A stretch of 64,000 bases of DNA. Source: Viridothelium virens (taxonomy: Eukaryota; Ascomycota; Dothideomycetes; Trypetheliales; Trypetheliaceae). The position numbers were made by a program, and so were the translations under genes. The notes below the pieces were generated by a model. It made no database searches, was not told where the DNA came from, and saw only the letters and a program-made list of their open reading frames with translations. Positions 13,311 to 25,182 of this stretch are shown here, one piece after another (within the stretch, counting starts at the first letter, position 1; every line of letters starts with the position of its first letter). Location: contig ML991773.1 of assembly GCA_010094025.1 (NCBI GenBank), forward strand, positions 620,001 to 684,000, in the 5' to 3' direction.

Positions 13311-13330
13311 AGGACTGCAAATGCAGTCCT
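13311..13330. repeat. Perfect 9-bp inverted repeat with 2-nt spacer
   Basis: The arms AGGACTGCA and TGCAGTCCT are exact reverse complements separated by AA. It lies 360 nt past the transcription-factor stop and 400 nt before PAM17. It could be a dimeric binding site or a 3'-end hairpin; nothing else indicates which. Confidence 0.6.
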
Positions 13331-13662
13331 TTGTAGCACATTCATGAGTTGAATCGAGTATTGATGAGGTGGACATGGATCGCAGAGGTTAGACTTGTCT
13401 GGGACAGGCAGGAGGAGGAAATGCCATGATATTGGCTATTGTAGCGAATTATCGAGTGCAACCCCCCGAATTCGTGGGATAGACTTTGCTCTAGCTGTTG
13501 TCACATAATGACTGATGATATTGTCGAATTCATAGTATTTTGTAAATAATTGCTTTGTTCAGATTCGCGAGCTTCACCTTCCACAGTATTAATGGGACGA
13601 GTCGTGGGTCTGTGCGTAGTCTTGATTTTGACGTAACCCGTCCGTCAACTTGATCTTGACTT

Positions 13663-13688
13663 CGACCTCGACCTCGACCTCGACCTCG
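13663..13688. repeat. CGACCT hexamer microsatellite
   Basis: Four complete CGACCT units plus a partial unit sit about 45 nt upstream of the PAM17 start codon, probably in its 5' leader. Confidence 0.75.
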
Positions 13689-13732
13689 AGTCCACCAATC
13701 TCCCATTCCATATCTTCAACTTACGAGCCAAC

Positions 13733-14721
13733 ATGCTTTACGCCAATTCACTACCCTTTCGCGCCGCAGCTACCAGCTGTCGTGCTCAAAATCCGACCAT
13801 GGCATCTTCCAAAGCAGCACTGTCCACTACCGCCCAAGCTCCAAGCTTATCCAATCTGTCCAGCAGGACTTGTCTCCGCCTACGACCCAGCACTACCACC
13901 ACCTCCACCACCTGCCTCGCATCCCCGGCATGGACCCGACCGCATACCAAACCGCACCCCCTCTCAATCCGCAAATTCACCACCACCTCCCCCACCACCT
14001 TCTTCAGCACCTCCCTCCGCTCCAACCCCACCGTCTCCGCCTCTCCCATCACCAACACCAGCAGCACCTCTCCCCTCTCCCCCCCTCGCCTCCCCTGGCA
14101 CGAGTTCTTCCGCCTGCGCAAGCGCCGCCGGCAGCTGACGCTCTCGTCCTCGGTCGTCGGCTCCGCCCTCTTCTTCTACGGCGGCGTCTCCTTCCTGTCC
14201 ACCTTCGACCTCGCCGACGTGCCCGGCGCCGCGACGCTCGGCTTGGATCCCTTCATCCTGCTCGGCTTGGAGACGTTCGGGTTTGCGGTTGTGGGGTGGT
14301 TGGCGGGGCCCGTGGCGGGGGAGGCGCTGTTTCGCGTTTTGGTGGTTGGTGGGAGGGGCGCGGGGGAGTTTCAGGCGGTGAGTTTATTCTAGGACTTCTT
14401 TTCTTGTTTTTTATGCATGTCTTGTGTGTGTGCTATGATTTCTGGAGATTTAACTGGGTGGGGCTGGTTTTTGTTTATTCCGGGCTTTCGTTGCAGTAAA
14501 GGTGTGAACGATGAGATTTGCTGACGAATGATTATGCATAACAGAAAGAGCGAGAGTTCTTCGCGCGGATAAAGAAGCATCGCGCCGATCCGGCGAATTC
14601 GTCTGTGCAGAACCCGGTGCCGGATTACTATGGAGAGAAGATTTCTGGTGTGAAAGACTATAGGCGGTGGCTGAAGGATCAAAGAGCATTCAATTTGAAG
14701 AGGCAGAAGAATTTGCTCTAA
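13733..14721 (+). CDS. PAM17: PAM17, subunit of the TIM23 import motor
   Basis: Matrix-side inner-membrane subunit that helps dock the Hsp70 import motor on the TIM23 channel. Exons 13733-14377 and 14545-14721 join in phase 0 to 273 residues. The N-terminus is long, rich in Ser, Thr and Arg and poor in acidic residues, as expected for a mitochondrial targeting sequence. The mature part has FFRLRKRRRQLTLSSSVVGS, two hydrophobic spans (about VVGSALFFYGGVSFLS and PFILLGLETFGFAVVGWLAG), and exon 2 has the family signature: KEREFFARIKKHRADP, NPVPDYYGEKI, VKDYRRWLKDQRAFN. The intron (14378-14544, 167 nt) is longer than usual here. The gene body flips from C-rich to G-rich near 14270. An alternative start at the internal MASSKAAL would shorten the presequence by 22 residues. 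Confidence 0.95.
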
Positions 14722-15577
14722 ATGGGAAAAGGATGCTCGGACACTGCTGGATCAACCTGTCTTGTGCGGGGGGGAATAGGTCATCTCCGCCTTGGTTGAG
14801 GGGCGTAATGTTAGAGCAAATCCGAGCAATCGGAAAATGCTTCAAAAGATTGCGGTGAGGTGGTGAGCGTAATTCTTCAAACGCTTTTGTCCTAACAGAT
14901 TGGACGTCGGGTCAGGAAAATGGGTGGTGTAAAATGGTCAGATCTGCGTACTCTACAATTCAACAGATGCCGCTCCTGAACCTAACAACAGATTCTTTGC
15001 AAGGGGAATTTCTGGAGATTTTTGCTAGGCTTAGAGTGACATCTTGCTCTGTCTGCTCTTTGTAACTCCACATACTGGCTTTCTCACCTCTTCCCCTGAC
15101 TAGATTGAACTTACAGTCGTGATAACGCACAACACTTGCTCCTCTCATAAATCCGATCAACCTACATGTATTCAGGACACTCAGCAAGGTTCGCACGCCT
15201 GCCATTCCCACCATTATAATCACTCTACTTGTGTAGCCTCTCATTGTCTGCATTGGTGAGGATAAAAAAATTATCAATACTTCAGAAGGCTACCAAGATG
15301 CTAATGCTTCCAAAATGAGCCACCCATTTGTAAGCCCAATAGGCCCCAAAACTCCGCAAGGTCCAAAGTCATAAGAATGGAATCATCACCGAGAAAGACA
15401 CAACCACATTCAAGGACTGTAAAGGCTTGCTAAATCTCAAAAACTCTGACTGGCAGGAAAAATGGGGATGTCGCAGTGCTGTGCATATTTCAATGTCGCC
15501 GGCCAACCGCGATTCGATAATTCAAACAGTGAGGGAAAAGCAGCCGAAAAAGCCCACGCTGCTCGTGTAAGCATATC
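14722..15577. other. Intergenic between convergent 3' ends
   Basis: 856 bases between PAM17 (+) and the RRM-like gene (-). Only short overlapping frames; no repeat or RNA gene recognised. Confidence 0.5.
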
Positions 15578-18052
15578 TCATGTCGTGGCCATCGCCTTTG
15601 GATGAGGTTGGAAGCCTTCAAAGTCCACTGATCCCCCATTCAAATTGCGTACCTCTTCGCTGGCAAACCAACCATCCAAAGGCACTGAGATGGGATGTTG
15701 GGTACGCATGTAGTGGCCTGGAATGACTGGATAAGTCTTGACATCACTGTGCTCGTCTTGCGCGAGATCCTGAGGCCGGATGGGGTTAACCGGACGGTCC
15801 TTAGAGTTCTCTTCGTCACCGTCGCCAAAGGACATGAGGTCTTCGCTGGACTCTGGGCTTACTTTCCCGATCGGAGAATTGGTATAAGACGATTCAGCTT
15901 TATCGCATAGAGCATGGAGAGCCGCATTCATTTCAGCCTCCCCAGCCTGGTTGATGCTCTGATCCTCTTCTGGTTGATCGTTCAATTTGATCGCATTTGG
16001 GTTCTCGACTTTTCGTCCAGCTCCGATTTCTTGGTTAATAAGTCTGAATTCGGAGCTTGGATCTGTATCAGTGTGGCGCTTAGCTCTGGATGCCGGGATA
16101 TAGTCCTCATCATCGTAGCCGGAGAAAACTGGCGGCTGAGATGATGTGGTTGCTCTATTACCACCCTGGGGAGGCTCCTCGGCTGAACTTGGCGTACATT
16201 CGACGAAAGTTCTCCCATCCTCCATCTCACTCTCCTCAGTAGTCCCTGAGCTTCCACCGATTAGCTGCTCAAGGGGAGTATCGCAAGGATCCCGATCACA
16301 CCAGTCTCTGCATCGGCCAAGCAATGTCCTATCATCAGCTTTCATTTTCTGGTAGGCTCGCTGCCCTGCCTCAACGCTTGAAAAAACGATATGAATGTAG
16401 TCTGTTCCGTCTTTGACATCCATGTTGGAGATACGGGGTCCACCGGCATCAGCCTCACGCCACATGCTCAAAACGCCATCTTGTTCTCCCGTGCGTTCAA
16501 TCGATTCAAATTTGGATCGGATCATCGCAAGGCTCATGGTATCTACAATACCTTTGAGGACCATGTGTCGGGTCCATCCGCCATGCCTAATCCCCCGCTG
16601 AATATAGCTATTGCAGTTCGTCGGTGTTGGTACCAGCGAGACCGCAACCTTCGCATGCTGGGCCGCTTCGGACTTGAAAATCTCATCAATATGCTGGTTA
16701 GCAAATTTGACATACTTCTTTGCGGCATCTCCCCTGAAGAAGGTGACCATGGCGGTCGACGTGCCTGTAATCGGGACCGTATTAAGGAGCATGCAAGAGA
16801 CCACAAGACCGCCTCGAACTTTCTCCATCGCCCCTAAGAGATCTGTTTCCATGGGCAAGCCTGAGATGACCACTGTACGAAGGAGCTCATCTCGAGGAGT
16901 GTTGAGCGGAGGCATGTAATGAATTGGATATTTGTATGCATATGGAGAATAATGGTACTCTTGAATCTTGGGGGCGACTGAGCCAACCGCAGATTGTGAT
17001 GCTGGAAGCGGTGCTGGGGTTGAAATCTTGAGCGGCGTATATGGATTTTCCTCGAGCTGCTGCGGTGTAGTAGCCCATTGAGAAGTACGCATGCATCCCG
17101 GCTCAGTCGGTGTCTGGCTCTCTTCAGGAGACTCAGAGTCGTCCCACCCAGAATCAACCTTCCTCAGAGTTGCAGCCCGTGCAAACCTACTCCTGTGAGT
17201 CCCAGGGATGTTTCCTGATGGAATGGAGGGAGCATGGAAGTGATCGCCCAACTGCTTAATGGCGTTTTGGTCCGAGAGAGTGCCATGCTTTCCACCCTGA
17301 TGGATTGCATCTTCTGCTGACCGGGATGGGATAGTATTTACTTCACGCTGATCGAAGACATTTGCGTGCTTGCATTTCGAGACTTGGGTTGAATTACGAT
17401 CCAGAGATCCACAGGCCCCAAACTTAAATTCTGGAGCAGGCCTTCCAGATTCGCCAGGAACTTCGGAATGTAGTCCATTCCTATTCAGAGATTGGGGTTC
17501 TTCGGTGCAAGGGGCTCCGCAAGGTGAGGAGATCATTGTACCCCGCTCAGTATGGGTATGACTCTTGGTCGGCGTCAACGTAGGCTGAGACCAACTTTCT
17601 AACTCTTCATCAATCCGAAGGAGATCTTCCGCACAGAAAGACCGGGGCTTCTGCGTCTCGATTTGTCGCACTCCCTGCCCACTACGTTCGCCTGCTTTCC
17701 CTACATCGCCTAGGAGGTCCGATGCTTCTTGTCTGATACCTAGGTCGGAAGACTGACGGCACTTGAGCTTCAGAACTTGAATCTCTTGCTTGGCAAGAAG
17801 CATTTTGGCTTTGAGGTAGTCGTTCTTCATCTTGAGAGCTTTAAAGCCAAGGCTTGAGAAATCACAAAGCGAATCAAAGTCACCGGCCTCGAAAGCTCCT
17901 AATAACGTTTGAATATAGCGTGGTTGCGCTTCAGACTTGGCGTGCTTGGCGGTTGAATGCATGAAAAAGAAAACACCAGCTGCAGTCAGTAGACATGATG
18001 CGACTGAAGAGAGAATGATGATGAGCACTTGAGAAGACTGCATATTTCCCAT
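15578..18052 (-). CDS. Membrane-anchored RRM-like protein
   Basis: Single-exon gene of 824 residues. It begins with a short N-terminal tail and one hydrophobic span (VLIIILSSVASCLLTAAGVF, about residues 9-28), then a likely coiled or helical segment (KALKMKNDYLKAKMLLAKQE) and a long disordered region. Near residues 385-470 is an RNA-recognition-motif-like fold: LLRTVVISGLPMETDLLGAM, then VRGGLVVSCMLL and TSTAMVTFFRGDAAKKYVKFA. A second, more divergent one follows (about 490-580, ending YIHIVFSSVEAGQRAYQ). The first resembles the RRM of a fungal family with the pattern RTVV..LP...L..LLEKVRGG that I recall as conserved but uncharacterised. A membrane anchor plus RNA-binding folds suggests tethering of RNA at a membrane; that is inference. 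Confidence 0.85.
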   Translation of the reverse strand: MGNMQSSQVLIIILSSVASCLLTAAGVFFFMHSTAKHAKSEAQPRYIQTLLGAFEAGDFDSLCDFSSLGFKALKMKNDYLKAKMLLAKQEIQVLKLKCRQSSDLGIRQEASDLLGDVGKAGERSGQGVRQIETQKPRSFCAEDLLRIDEELESWSQPTLTPTKSHTHTERGTMISSPCGAPCTEEPQSLNRNGLHSEVPGESGRPAPEFKFGACGSLDRNSTQVSKCKHANVFDQREVNTIPSRSAEDAIHQGGKHGTLSDQNAIKQLGDHFHAPSIPSGNIPGTHRSRFARAATLRKVDSGWDDSESPEESQTPTEPGCMRTSQWATTPQQLEENPYTPLKISTPAPLPASQSAVGSVAPKIQEYHYSPYAYKYPIHYMPPLNTPRDELLRTVVISGLPMETDLLGAMEKVRGGLVVSCMLLNTVPITGTSTAMVTFFRGDAAKKYVKFANQHIDEIFKSEAAQHAKVAVSLVPTPTNCNSYIQRGIRHGGWTRHMVLKGIVDTMSLAMIRSKFESIERTGEQDGVLSMWREADAGGPRISNMDVKDGTDYIHIVFSSVEAGQRAYQKMKADDRTLLGRCRDWCDRDPCDTPLEQLIGGSSGTTEESEMEDGRTFVECTPSSAEEPPQGGNRATTSSQPPVFSGYDDEDYIPASRAKRHTDTDPSSEFRLINQEIGAGRKVENPNAIKLNDQPEEDQSINQAGEAEMNAALHALCDKAESSYTNSPIGKVSPESSEDLMSFGDGDEENSKDRPVNPIRPQDLAQDEHSDVKTYPVIPGHYMRTQHPISVPLDGWFASEEVRNLNGGSVDFEGFQPHPKAMATT

Positions 18053-19481
18053 GGTGGATCAAGTAATCTATTGGTTCCAAAGCGGTTGGGTCACCTTGAA
18101 TAGAATGAGGTGGTAAAGGTAAATGAGACAAGGGTAGAACTGCTGCCGAGATTTATCCTCTAGGTCAAAGAGATAGCTCGAGTGGAATTTAGATAGGATG
18201 CTGATCTGATTCGAAATGTATTTGTGGCAACTGAGAGAATTGATTGGTAGAGAGGCTGCGGTTTGTGGCGATTCAGAACAATCGAATAAAAGGGAGGGCT
18301 CAAGTCAAGCGCTTCGTTTGTTGTCGTAGACACGGTTGAGTGAGAGCAAGGGTAGTCGCTTAGAGTAGTATATGCTAGCTTGTGCGAAGTGAGCAGTCCT
18401 GAAGCAGGGAATAGGCAAGTCCTGGCGCTAGGATCAACAGCGATGAAGTTGAAGCTGAGCTGAAAACGGTTAGAGATTGAAAGGTAGTTGCATTAGAAGC
18501 AACTTGCGATGAGGTGATTCTCGGTAAGCTGGCCCTTCTCAACTGCGAGAGACTGTACAAATCAGCTTGGGGAGAGAAGACGCAGAACGACTCTTACCGC
18601 ACCTTAAATATTTGTGAGCGAGGGCTATGTTGCTTAGGAGATCTGCAGTTTAAGTGGACCATTAAAACTTAATGAGGATTTGGTGGTGTAACACAAGATC
18701 GCATGTGAGGCGAGAGGGATGCTTCGCGCTGATTAAGCGACTGGGCAAGAGCGACCTTGAAATAGCTAAATCCCGTCGTGAGCAAATGACTAGATCCGCA
18801 ATCGGTGTAAGGTGGAGTAATGTGAGAAAGCCTTCAATATATTTAGTGCAGCAGGGTCTTGGGCTTAGTGAAATTTGCTTCATGTAATTGAGATTGTACA
18901 TTACAGTCCGCCCTACCCACTGCGGAGGAAGAGCATCCCTAGATGTACAAAGCATCTCCAGATGCCGCCCAGTGCAACATCTCAGACTAGAAACATTCCT
19001 AAGAAACAGGAAGATCAAATCCACAGAGCTGACACTAATAGCAGAGACTAGCGCACGAGATCCCTGTCCAGGGAGAAGAAAGCTCAACAATAGAAAAGAA
19101 AAGAGAGTGTCAACCTCAACGCGTACCTCGGTGATGCAAACTTTTGGTTTGTCCGATGCACCGTCGCCAGTTCCATTCGCCACCGTGACTTCTGTCTTGC
19201 GACCCCGGAAGCATAGATGGAAGACAAAGGAAAAGTCTAGTCTACGTTAGAAGCGTATACATTACCCGCCGTAACGAAAAACGCCACGCTTAAAAGCCAC
19301 GCTCCGGAATCTTGCAGGGTACATGTCGCAGCATGTCGTCAATCACTCTCCAGCGCCGTATAGAGAATACGAGAGGGAATCCAAATACCGACGTGAAATT
19401 CGTGTACGAGTAGGCGATCGTGAGATCATCCTAGAAGATTAAAGGAAAAATTAACGCCAAGACGAGGACCCCATTTCGCGT
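18053..19481. other. Intergenic, promoter of the RRM-like gene
   Basis: About 1.4 kb between the RhoGEF 3' end and the RRM-like start (both minus strand). A minus-strand frame at 19183 starts MANGTGDGASDKPKVCITE and then hits a plausible GTACGC donor, which could be the first exon of a small gene. I could not find a convincing second exon, so no gene is called. Confidence 0.4.
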
Positions 19482-22400
19482 TCATTGAGGAGGAAGTCGG
19501 GCGAAGTGTTTCTCCCAAATCCAGCCTACTTGGCGGGTGGCATCATCTTGATTTCTGGCAAGCCAGAGTTCGCCTTTCTGGCCGATGACATCAAAGACCT
19601 AGAGCTCGTCAGTACTGATGTTACTTTTTGAGGAGAATGCTTAGAGTACTCACCTCGCCCGCAACGTAGGTCAAATAAGGATACCCACCTTCTCTCCGAG
19701 CCCGATCGATATTAAATTCGAACAGGCTTGCTGCGAGAAATAGGACGCCTGTATCCTGGGGCTTTGGGTCTTCACCTGTTGGCCCCGAGTATTGCTGCGG
19801 ATAGCCTGGAGAGTCGGGTAGTGGCATAGCAGAGGAGAAGACAGCTGATGATCTGATGCCAGGAGTGTTGCTCTGAGATTGTTGTCGCGGACCTGAAGAG
19901 CTGGAGAATGAGTTTGAACCTGACTGGGGTCGTGTTCTGTTATTTTGCTCAGTACTCTGTCGAGAGGTTTCGGTTGATCCGGAGTCGTGGTGTCCCGTAG
20001 CAGTTGAAGGTCTTGGAGGGAAATAGGAACCCATGAGAGTGTTAGCCGAGAGATTCCGCGAATTTCCTGCTGTAGCAGGAGTTGACGGGCCTCGACTCGA
20101 TACGTTTGAATTCGCCCGATAGCGGTACTGTGGCGACTGCTGAGATTGCCCATCAGCGCTCGGTGTCGTAGCTGGAGCACCTGGAAACGGTGAAAAGGTC
20201 GATGCGCCAGGGAACTTGCTACTCAGTTCAGGAATCGGCATTGGTGACCCCTCGCCATTCAAGGATCCACTCCGCATCGTTGTCGTAGGAGACAAGAAAT
20301 TCGAAGAATCCGCGAGAAGGGAGCCATTGCATATGCCCAAGGACCAGAGTTGCGCCTGAATGATATCATGGTCCCCTCGGAAGGCTGGCTCAATCTCAGA
20401 AATTTCCTTAGGAATTTGCTGTTCCTCCAAGACTGTCTTCAACTTGCTTTCCACCACAAAATGCCACTCCATCATAAGTCGTGTCAGGTTCAAGCCGCAT
20501 TCACGACACGTCTTTTTGATTAACGGATAAAGTTTTGGCAGCTCATCCTTGAGTGTATCATTTAATGCTATCCATTGCTTCCCTGATTCAGCCGTCTTCT
20601 TGTCTATCTTGTCGCCTCGATCCAGAAGAGCCTTATATTTGGCATAGTCCAGGATGCGTTTCTTCCGTTTTTCCATTAGGCTAGACACGTGCTGGAGAAT
20701 CTTGTTGAGCTGTTCCACTGGCGAATACACGTTTTTGCCAATAGCGGCAATCTATCAAATGTCAGTAGGCATCCATTTCGAGTGGTATAGTACACTTACA
20801 TGTTCAGGCATAGCAATGCTCGTGATCTCGCGAACAACGATAGCAAATTTTCTCCATTTACTTTCAATCTCAGGGTTTTGGGTTGGCCAGACATCGATCA
20901 TAGACTCCATCGCAGCGGCAAGCGCATTATACCGCTCTACGCTGCCGTAGAGATCTTTCACCCAAAGATCTGCATCTCTTCTGACGCACTCGGCCCACAG
21001 GACGTGGCCACCATACTTTTGCTCAATCTTGCGGTATTCCCAGTCCTCGACTGAGTCTGAAAGACCCACTTGTTGTTTGAGCTTTTCAGTGCGTCGCGCA
21101 AAAGCTTTTGTCAGACCCATGCGGACATCAGAATCTTTCCGCTTGCGGTTCGCTACTTGATCGATGAGGATAGATCTCTCCTTGGCCGCGTCAACTCTGT
21201 CACACGCCTTCTTCACATTCTCGAGCGCCTGTTTCAATTCGTCGTGATCAGGATGATCTGAGGGGGTGACCTTGAGGAGTTCAGTCAATAGCAAGGGATA
21301 CTTCAACAACCTTTGCGAAGGTTTGATCAGTAACGTCGGCAAGTTCCATGCATCTGTTATGTCTCGTGCATATTCATGACACTGCGTTAGCCAAATGGAA
21401 ACTCCAGGACGAGCCTCGAGTTTCTTTAATCGGTCATCGACATAGAAGTAATTCAAGACGTAATCCTGATATACCTTCTCCATCCTAGGCAAATGCTCAT
21501 TGAAAACACATCCAATGCGGGTTCTTCGGTCACACTCATCGTCAAGCATTTCTACTCCCTGCAAAGTAGACTGATCGGTGCTTTTGCTGTTGGACGTAGC
21601 AAGACTTGCACGTTTCGTCCTCCACCGGTTGTCCTTTGGTGGACTGTAGACCGGCTTGACAGCGGCTCGCAGTGCCTTTCGAAAGTCTTCCGTGAACGCC
21701 AAGACTTTGTCAGAGTTACCGAAGATCCCTTTAATATCCTCGTTACCAAGGTCCTTGCAAGCAGAGGCAGTAGCTTTGTAGATGTCCTCAACGATGGTCA
21801 TATCACGACAGTACGTATTCTCGGTCGTAACAATTTCTTGGATAACATGTAGTCGCTGCTTCAATCTTTGCTGGTCAGGAGTCGGGGAGGTGTTTTTGTC
21901 TGCTGTTGGACCGGCTTGACGATCAACCGAATCTCGTGTTGGCGATCCTTGAGCGCTGCTGGGCATTCCGCCCTCGCCAGGCTTACTTTCAGCACTCAAT
22001 TCGACAGGACCCGGCGATGGAGCAAATGAATGCGCGAGTGCGTCGGGAAGAATGCTCACGTTGTGAACGTTGTGTGATATTGGCGAGTCTCTGTCACTGG
22101 GGTCGAAGTGATAACCGGTCGTAGCAGGCGGGACCAAAGGAGGCGGAGGTGGTTGATGAGCAGGTAAAGGCGGCAGTGTATCGGGAATGGTGGGTGAGTC
22201 TTGTGGTGGCGGCTGGACTTGGATAGCAAGACCAAGATCATCAACCTTTCCCTCCAGCGAGGGAATGGCAGCCCGGTGATCCTGTCCAGGTGCATCTAAT
22301 GCCGTACTGTCGCGATGTTGTCCGGCTACGTATGGTGGTGACGATATGCGGAAGGTGTTGGATCGAGGCGAAGGCGAATATCCCCTGTCCTTTGGTGGTG

Positions 22401-25182
22401 GTGGTGGTCTGTAGTCTCCACTATGAGCATCCACGCCAAGGTTTGCTTGCAATTCTGGTACAGATGATGAGGGAAATACTTCGCCACTGTAGCGGCTTGT
22501 TGTAGGATATATGATTGCGGTTCCGGGCGGCTCATTCATTGACTCTGCGTCATCGGTGTCAGGTGGAGTGGCACGGTCAAATTCACTAGAATCTTTAAGC
22601 GACTCTCCGAAATTCAGGAGTTCTCCGGAATTGGCATTTGCTTCTTGGAAAAGGCCCTCGAAGAAAACCTGGATCGCTTGCTCTGGCTCGGAATCTAGCT
22701 TGCGAGCCAAGTCTGGAGACGCCTTTGCAACTTCACGTTGAAATTCTTTTAGAAAGCCAGGTGTGGCATGACCTGAGTCATAGAATTGACCCAGCAACCT
22801 GTTGATTGTACCGACTGATTCAGCATCGAGGGTCATGCGACGTGAATTTGGCCGCGATGTAGAATGATGTGAGTTGCTGTCATTGCGAAACGCGATACTG
22901 GCAGAATCGCTTGGATGTAGCGATTCCAGGTCAGTGACGCTGTCGCCAGAATGATGCCGGTCATCATCGAGAAAAGATACACCCTGGATCGAAGACGTCC
23001 CAGAGTTCGGTCCGAGATCGTTATTCTGACTATGTCTATACCCAGAATCTGCAAAGACTGCGTCGTTTCGTTCTAAAGCGGGAGTCGCCCCAAGCATAAC
23101 CCTGATTGACTCTGAGTCATTACCGAGGAAACTACCAGGTTCGCCCGATATACCACCATTCATTCCATAGTTCCCATGTAGGAATCGAGATTCAACTTTC
23201 GATGCTGAAGGTTGTCCGTCCGAAACTGCTGGAGCATTGTCGGTGGCTTTAAAGTCGTGGTCAAAAGACGCCGAGAAAGGAGCCTCTCCAGAAGGAGGAT
23301 GGGAGAATTGTATTTGAGGTGGAGGGGACGTCTTCCGGTCGGGCTCTGGAAATGCGCCTGGGAGTCCAAGAATTGGAGAATCATCCGTCTCAAACTCTGT
23401 GGCTCCCGTCGTGGGTTCGTCAGACTGGGCCTTAGAAAGATCATCGACGGCTACAGACAACTGCGGCATCGTATCAGAATCCGCTCGTCCAGAAGGAGGT
23501 ATTGCATCTTGAACGTGAACCGTTGTTTCGTGCACTTCGGGGGGGTTGATTCGGGGTGGTTCCAGAATTTCAGGTCGGCCCAATTTGCTAGGATTTCTCT
23601 CCGGCATGGCCGCTTTCTCAGCGGCCTGTTTTGCAGCTTCTCGCAAGTCATCTTCTTCAATCTTCTGCGACATGGCCTTCTCGATCCTGGCGCGCCTGCC
23701 GGCGAAATCGATCTCTCCGATATCACGTAGATGTTTTGGTCTCGACTGATCCCTTCTCTGGCCGGGGGTGCCACGTGTGGTTGCGCCAAATCTCTCCGAA
23801 ATTTTTGCCCGAGATGAAGAGGTGGAAGCAGCAGAAACCGGTTGTCTTGGACGCGAGTTCCGAAGCGGAGGAGACTTCTTTAGCGTCGGAGCAGAAATAT
23901 AGGCCTTGAGGCTGGGACTGTTGGCCGCCACTTTGTTTGGGCTTGCATCGTATCGCTTTACAGACAACTTTGTGGGAGGAGTTGAGGGGCGTCCACTTTG
24001 GTCGGATTCTTTACGGTTGGCAGTCCGCGACGGTGTACTTCGAGCAGCTACCGGAGAAGCGCCACGCGTAGCCGTGTGCCCGAGTGCTGAGCCCGCCCGT
24101 GACGAGGGAATGGATGAGCTGGAATCTGAGGTAAGACTGGTCCTTCGCCGACTAATTGGGATCCTCGATGCTGGTGCGGGGCGATGTTGACGGTTGCTCG
24201 GTGCAGTTGATTGCAATGCATTCGAGATTTTTGACAAGCCACCTTGATTCGTCAGGTTGGGACGGTATGGAGGTATGTTGTTGGCGGTAGCATCACTTTG
24301 AGATCTCTTGTGTCCATTGGGAGAGTATGTCGTGCTGGGCAAAAAACCATCCATTGCACCACCAGAGCCCAGTGACGGCGATGTCTCTTGATTCGATTGG
24401 CTACGTCCATGACCCAGCTTTGGGCTTGGTACTGCTAGACCGCCATCGGATTCTCTTCTATCGAAGGCGAGTATTCCATAACCAGGGTCTAGCGCGCCAC
24501 CGTTGCTTGGAAGGACTTCCCCAAAAAGAGGTTGACTTGTACCATCAGCGAAGAAATGTTGACTTGGGTTACTCGTCCTTGGGAGATCATTCGTGGAGCG
24601 TGCAAAGAATTGCGCACTTTGTCGAGATTGCGGGGTCGAGACAGGAGAATATATATCGTGGGCGTTTCGTGCTTGACTGCTATCGCTCACGGGCGAAAAC
24701 GCATCGCTTGACGTTGGCGTAGTCGAGGAACCAGTGCGCGGCCCTGCCTGCCGTGACCTTTGTACTCGAATATTTGCACTCGACGACCCAGCTTGGTTGA
24801 AGTTGTTGACAAGCTCCTTAACCGAGCCTTGACGCCGGCCAGCAACAGACAAGGATGGATTCGACTTTGTGCCTCCCAGTCTTGCCGCATGACTTGACGC
24901 TGGTCCTGACGCGGAACGATACGAAGGTCGAGAGGACGACTGCGGGGAGGGTATTGAGGATTTGTATCGAGTCGGGACTGCAGCTGGTGTGTTCCACTGA
25001 TTTACCGTCGCCATCCTTACGGAAGGGTCGGCGACGAGAATGTCAGGGTGATGGGTGCGAGCGTCGAGGCCCTGGGCTAGGTCCTGGTAGGGACGGTAGA
25101 AGTCATCTGGGTCGTCCAAATTTCGGCCGGGATGCGAGGCGGTGGAGTTGTGGTTGTAGTTGTGATAGGAATCGGATTGCAT
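19482..25182 (-). CDS. RhoGEF with DH, BAR-like and C-terminal SH3 domains, apparent frameshift in the SH3
   Basis: Guanine-nucleotide exchange factor for a Rho/Cdc42-type GTPase. Exons 25182-20800, 20751-19654 and 19599-19482; the first two join in phase 0. Residues 1 to about 1100 are disordered and rich in Ser, Pro and Arg. The DH domain (about 1105-1345) runs from LHVIQEIVTTENTYCRDM to LLIKPSQRLLKYPLLLTELL. It is followed by a BAR-like helical domain (about 1365-1600, including IEQKYGGHVLWAECVRRD and NVYSPVEQLNKILQHVSSL), a Ser-rich linker, and an SH3 (from about 1785, LFLAASLFEFNIDRARREG). DH-BAR-SH3 order recalls Tuba and S. pombe Gef1. As read, exon 3 goes out of frame near 19560 and stops at 19543; the SH3 ending GWIWEKHFARL is in the next frame and stops at 19482, the end given here. 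Confidence 0.9.

Larger units (their letters stand above)
12956..13732. other. Intergenic upstream of PAM17, with palindrome and hexamer repeat
   Basis: No gene is supported here. It contains a 20-nt inverted repeat at 13311-13330 and a CGACCT hexamer repeat at about 13663-13688, just ahead of the PAM17 start. Confidence 0.5.
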
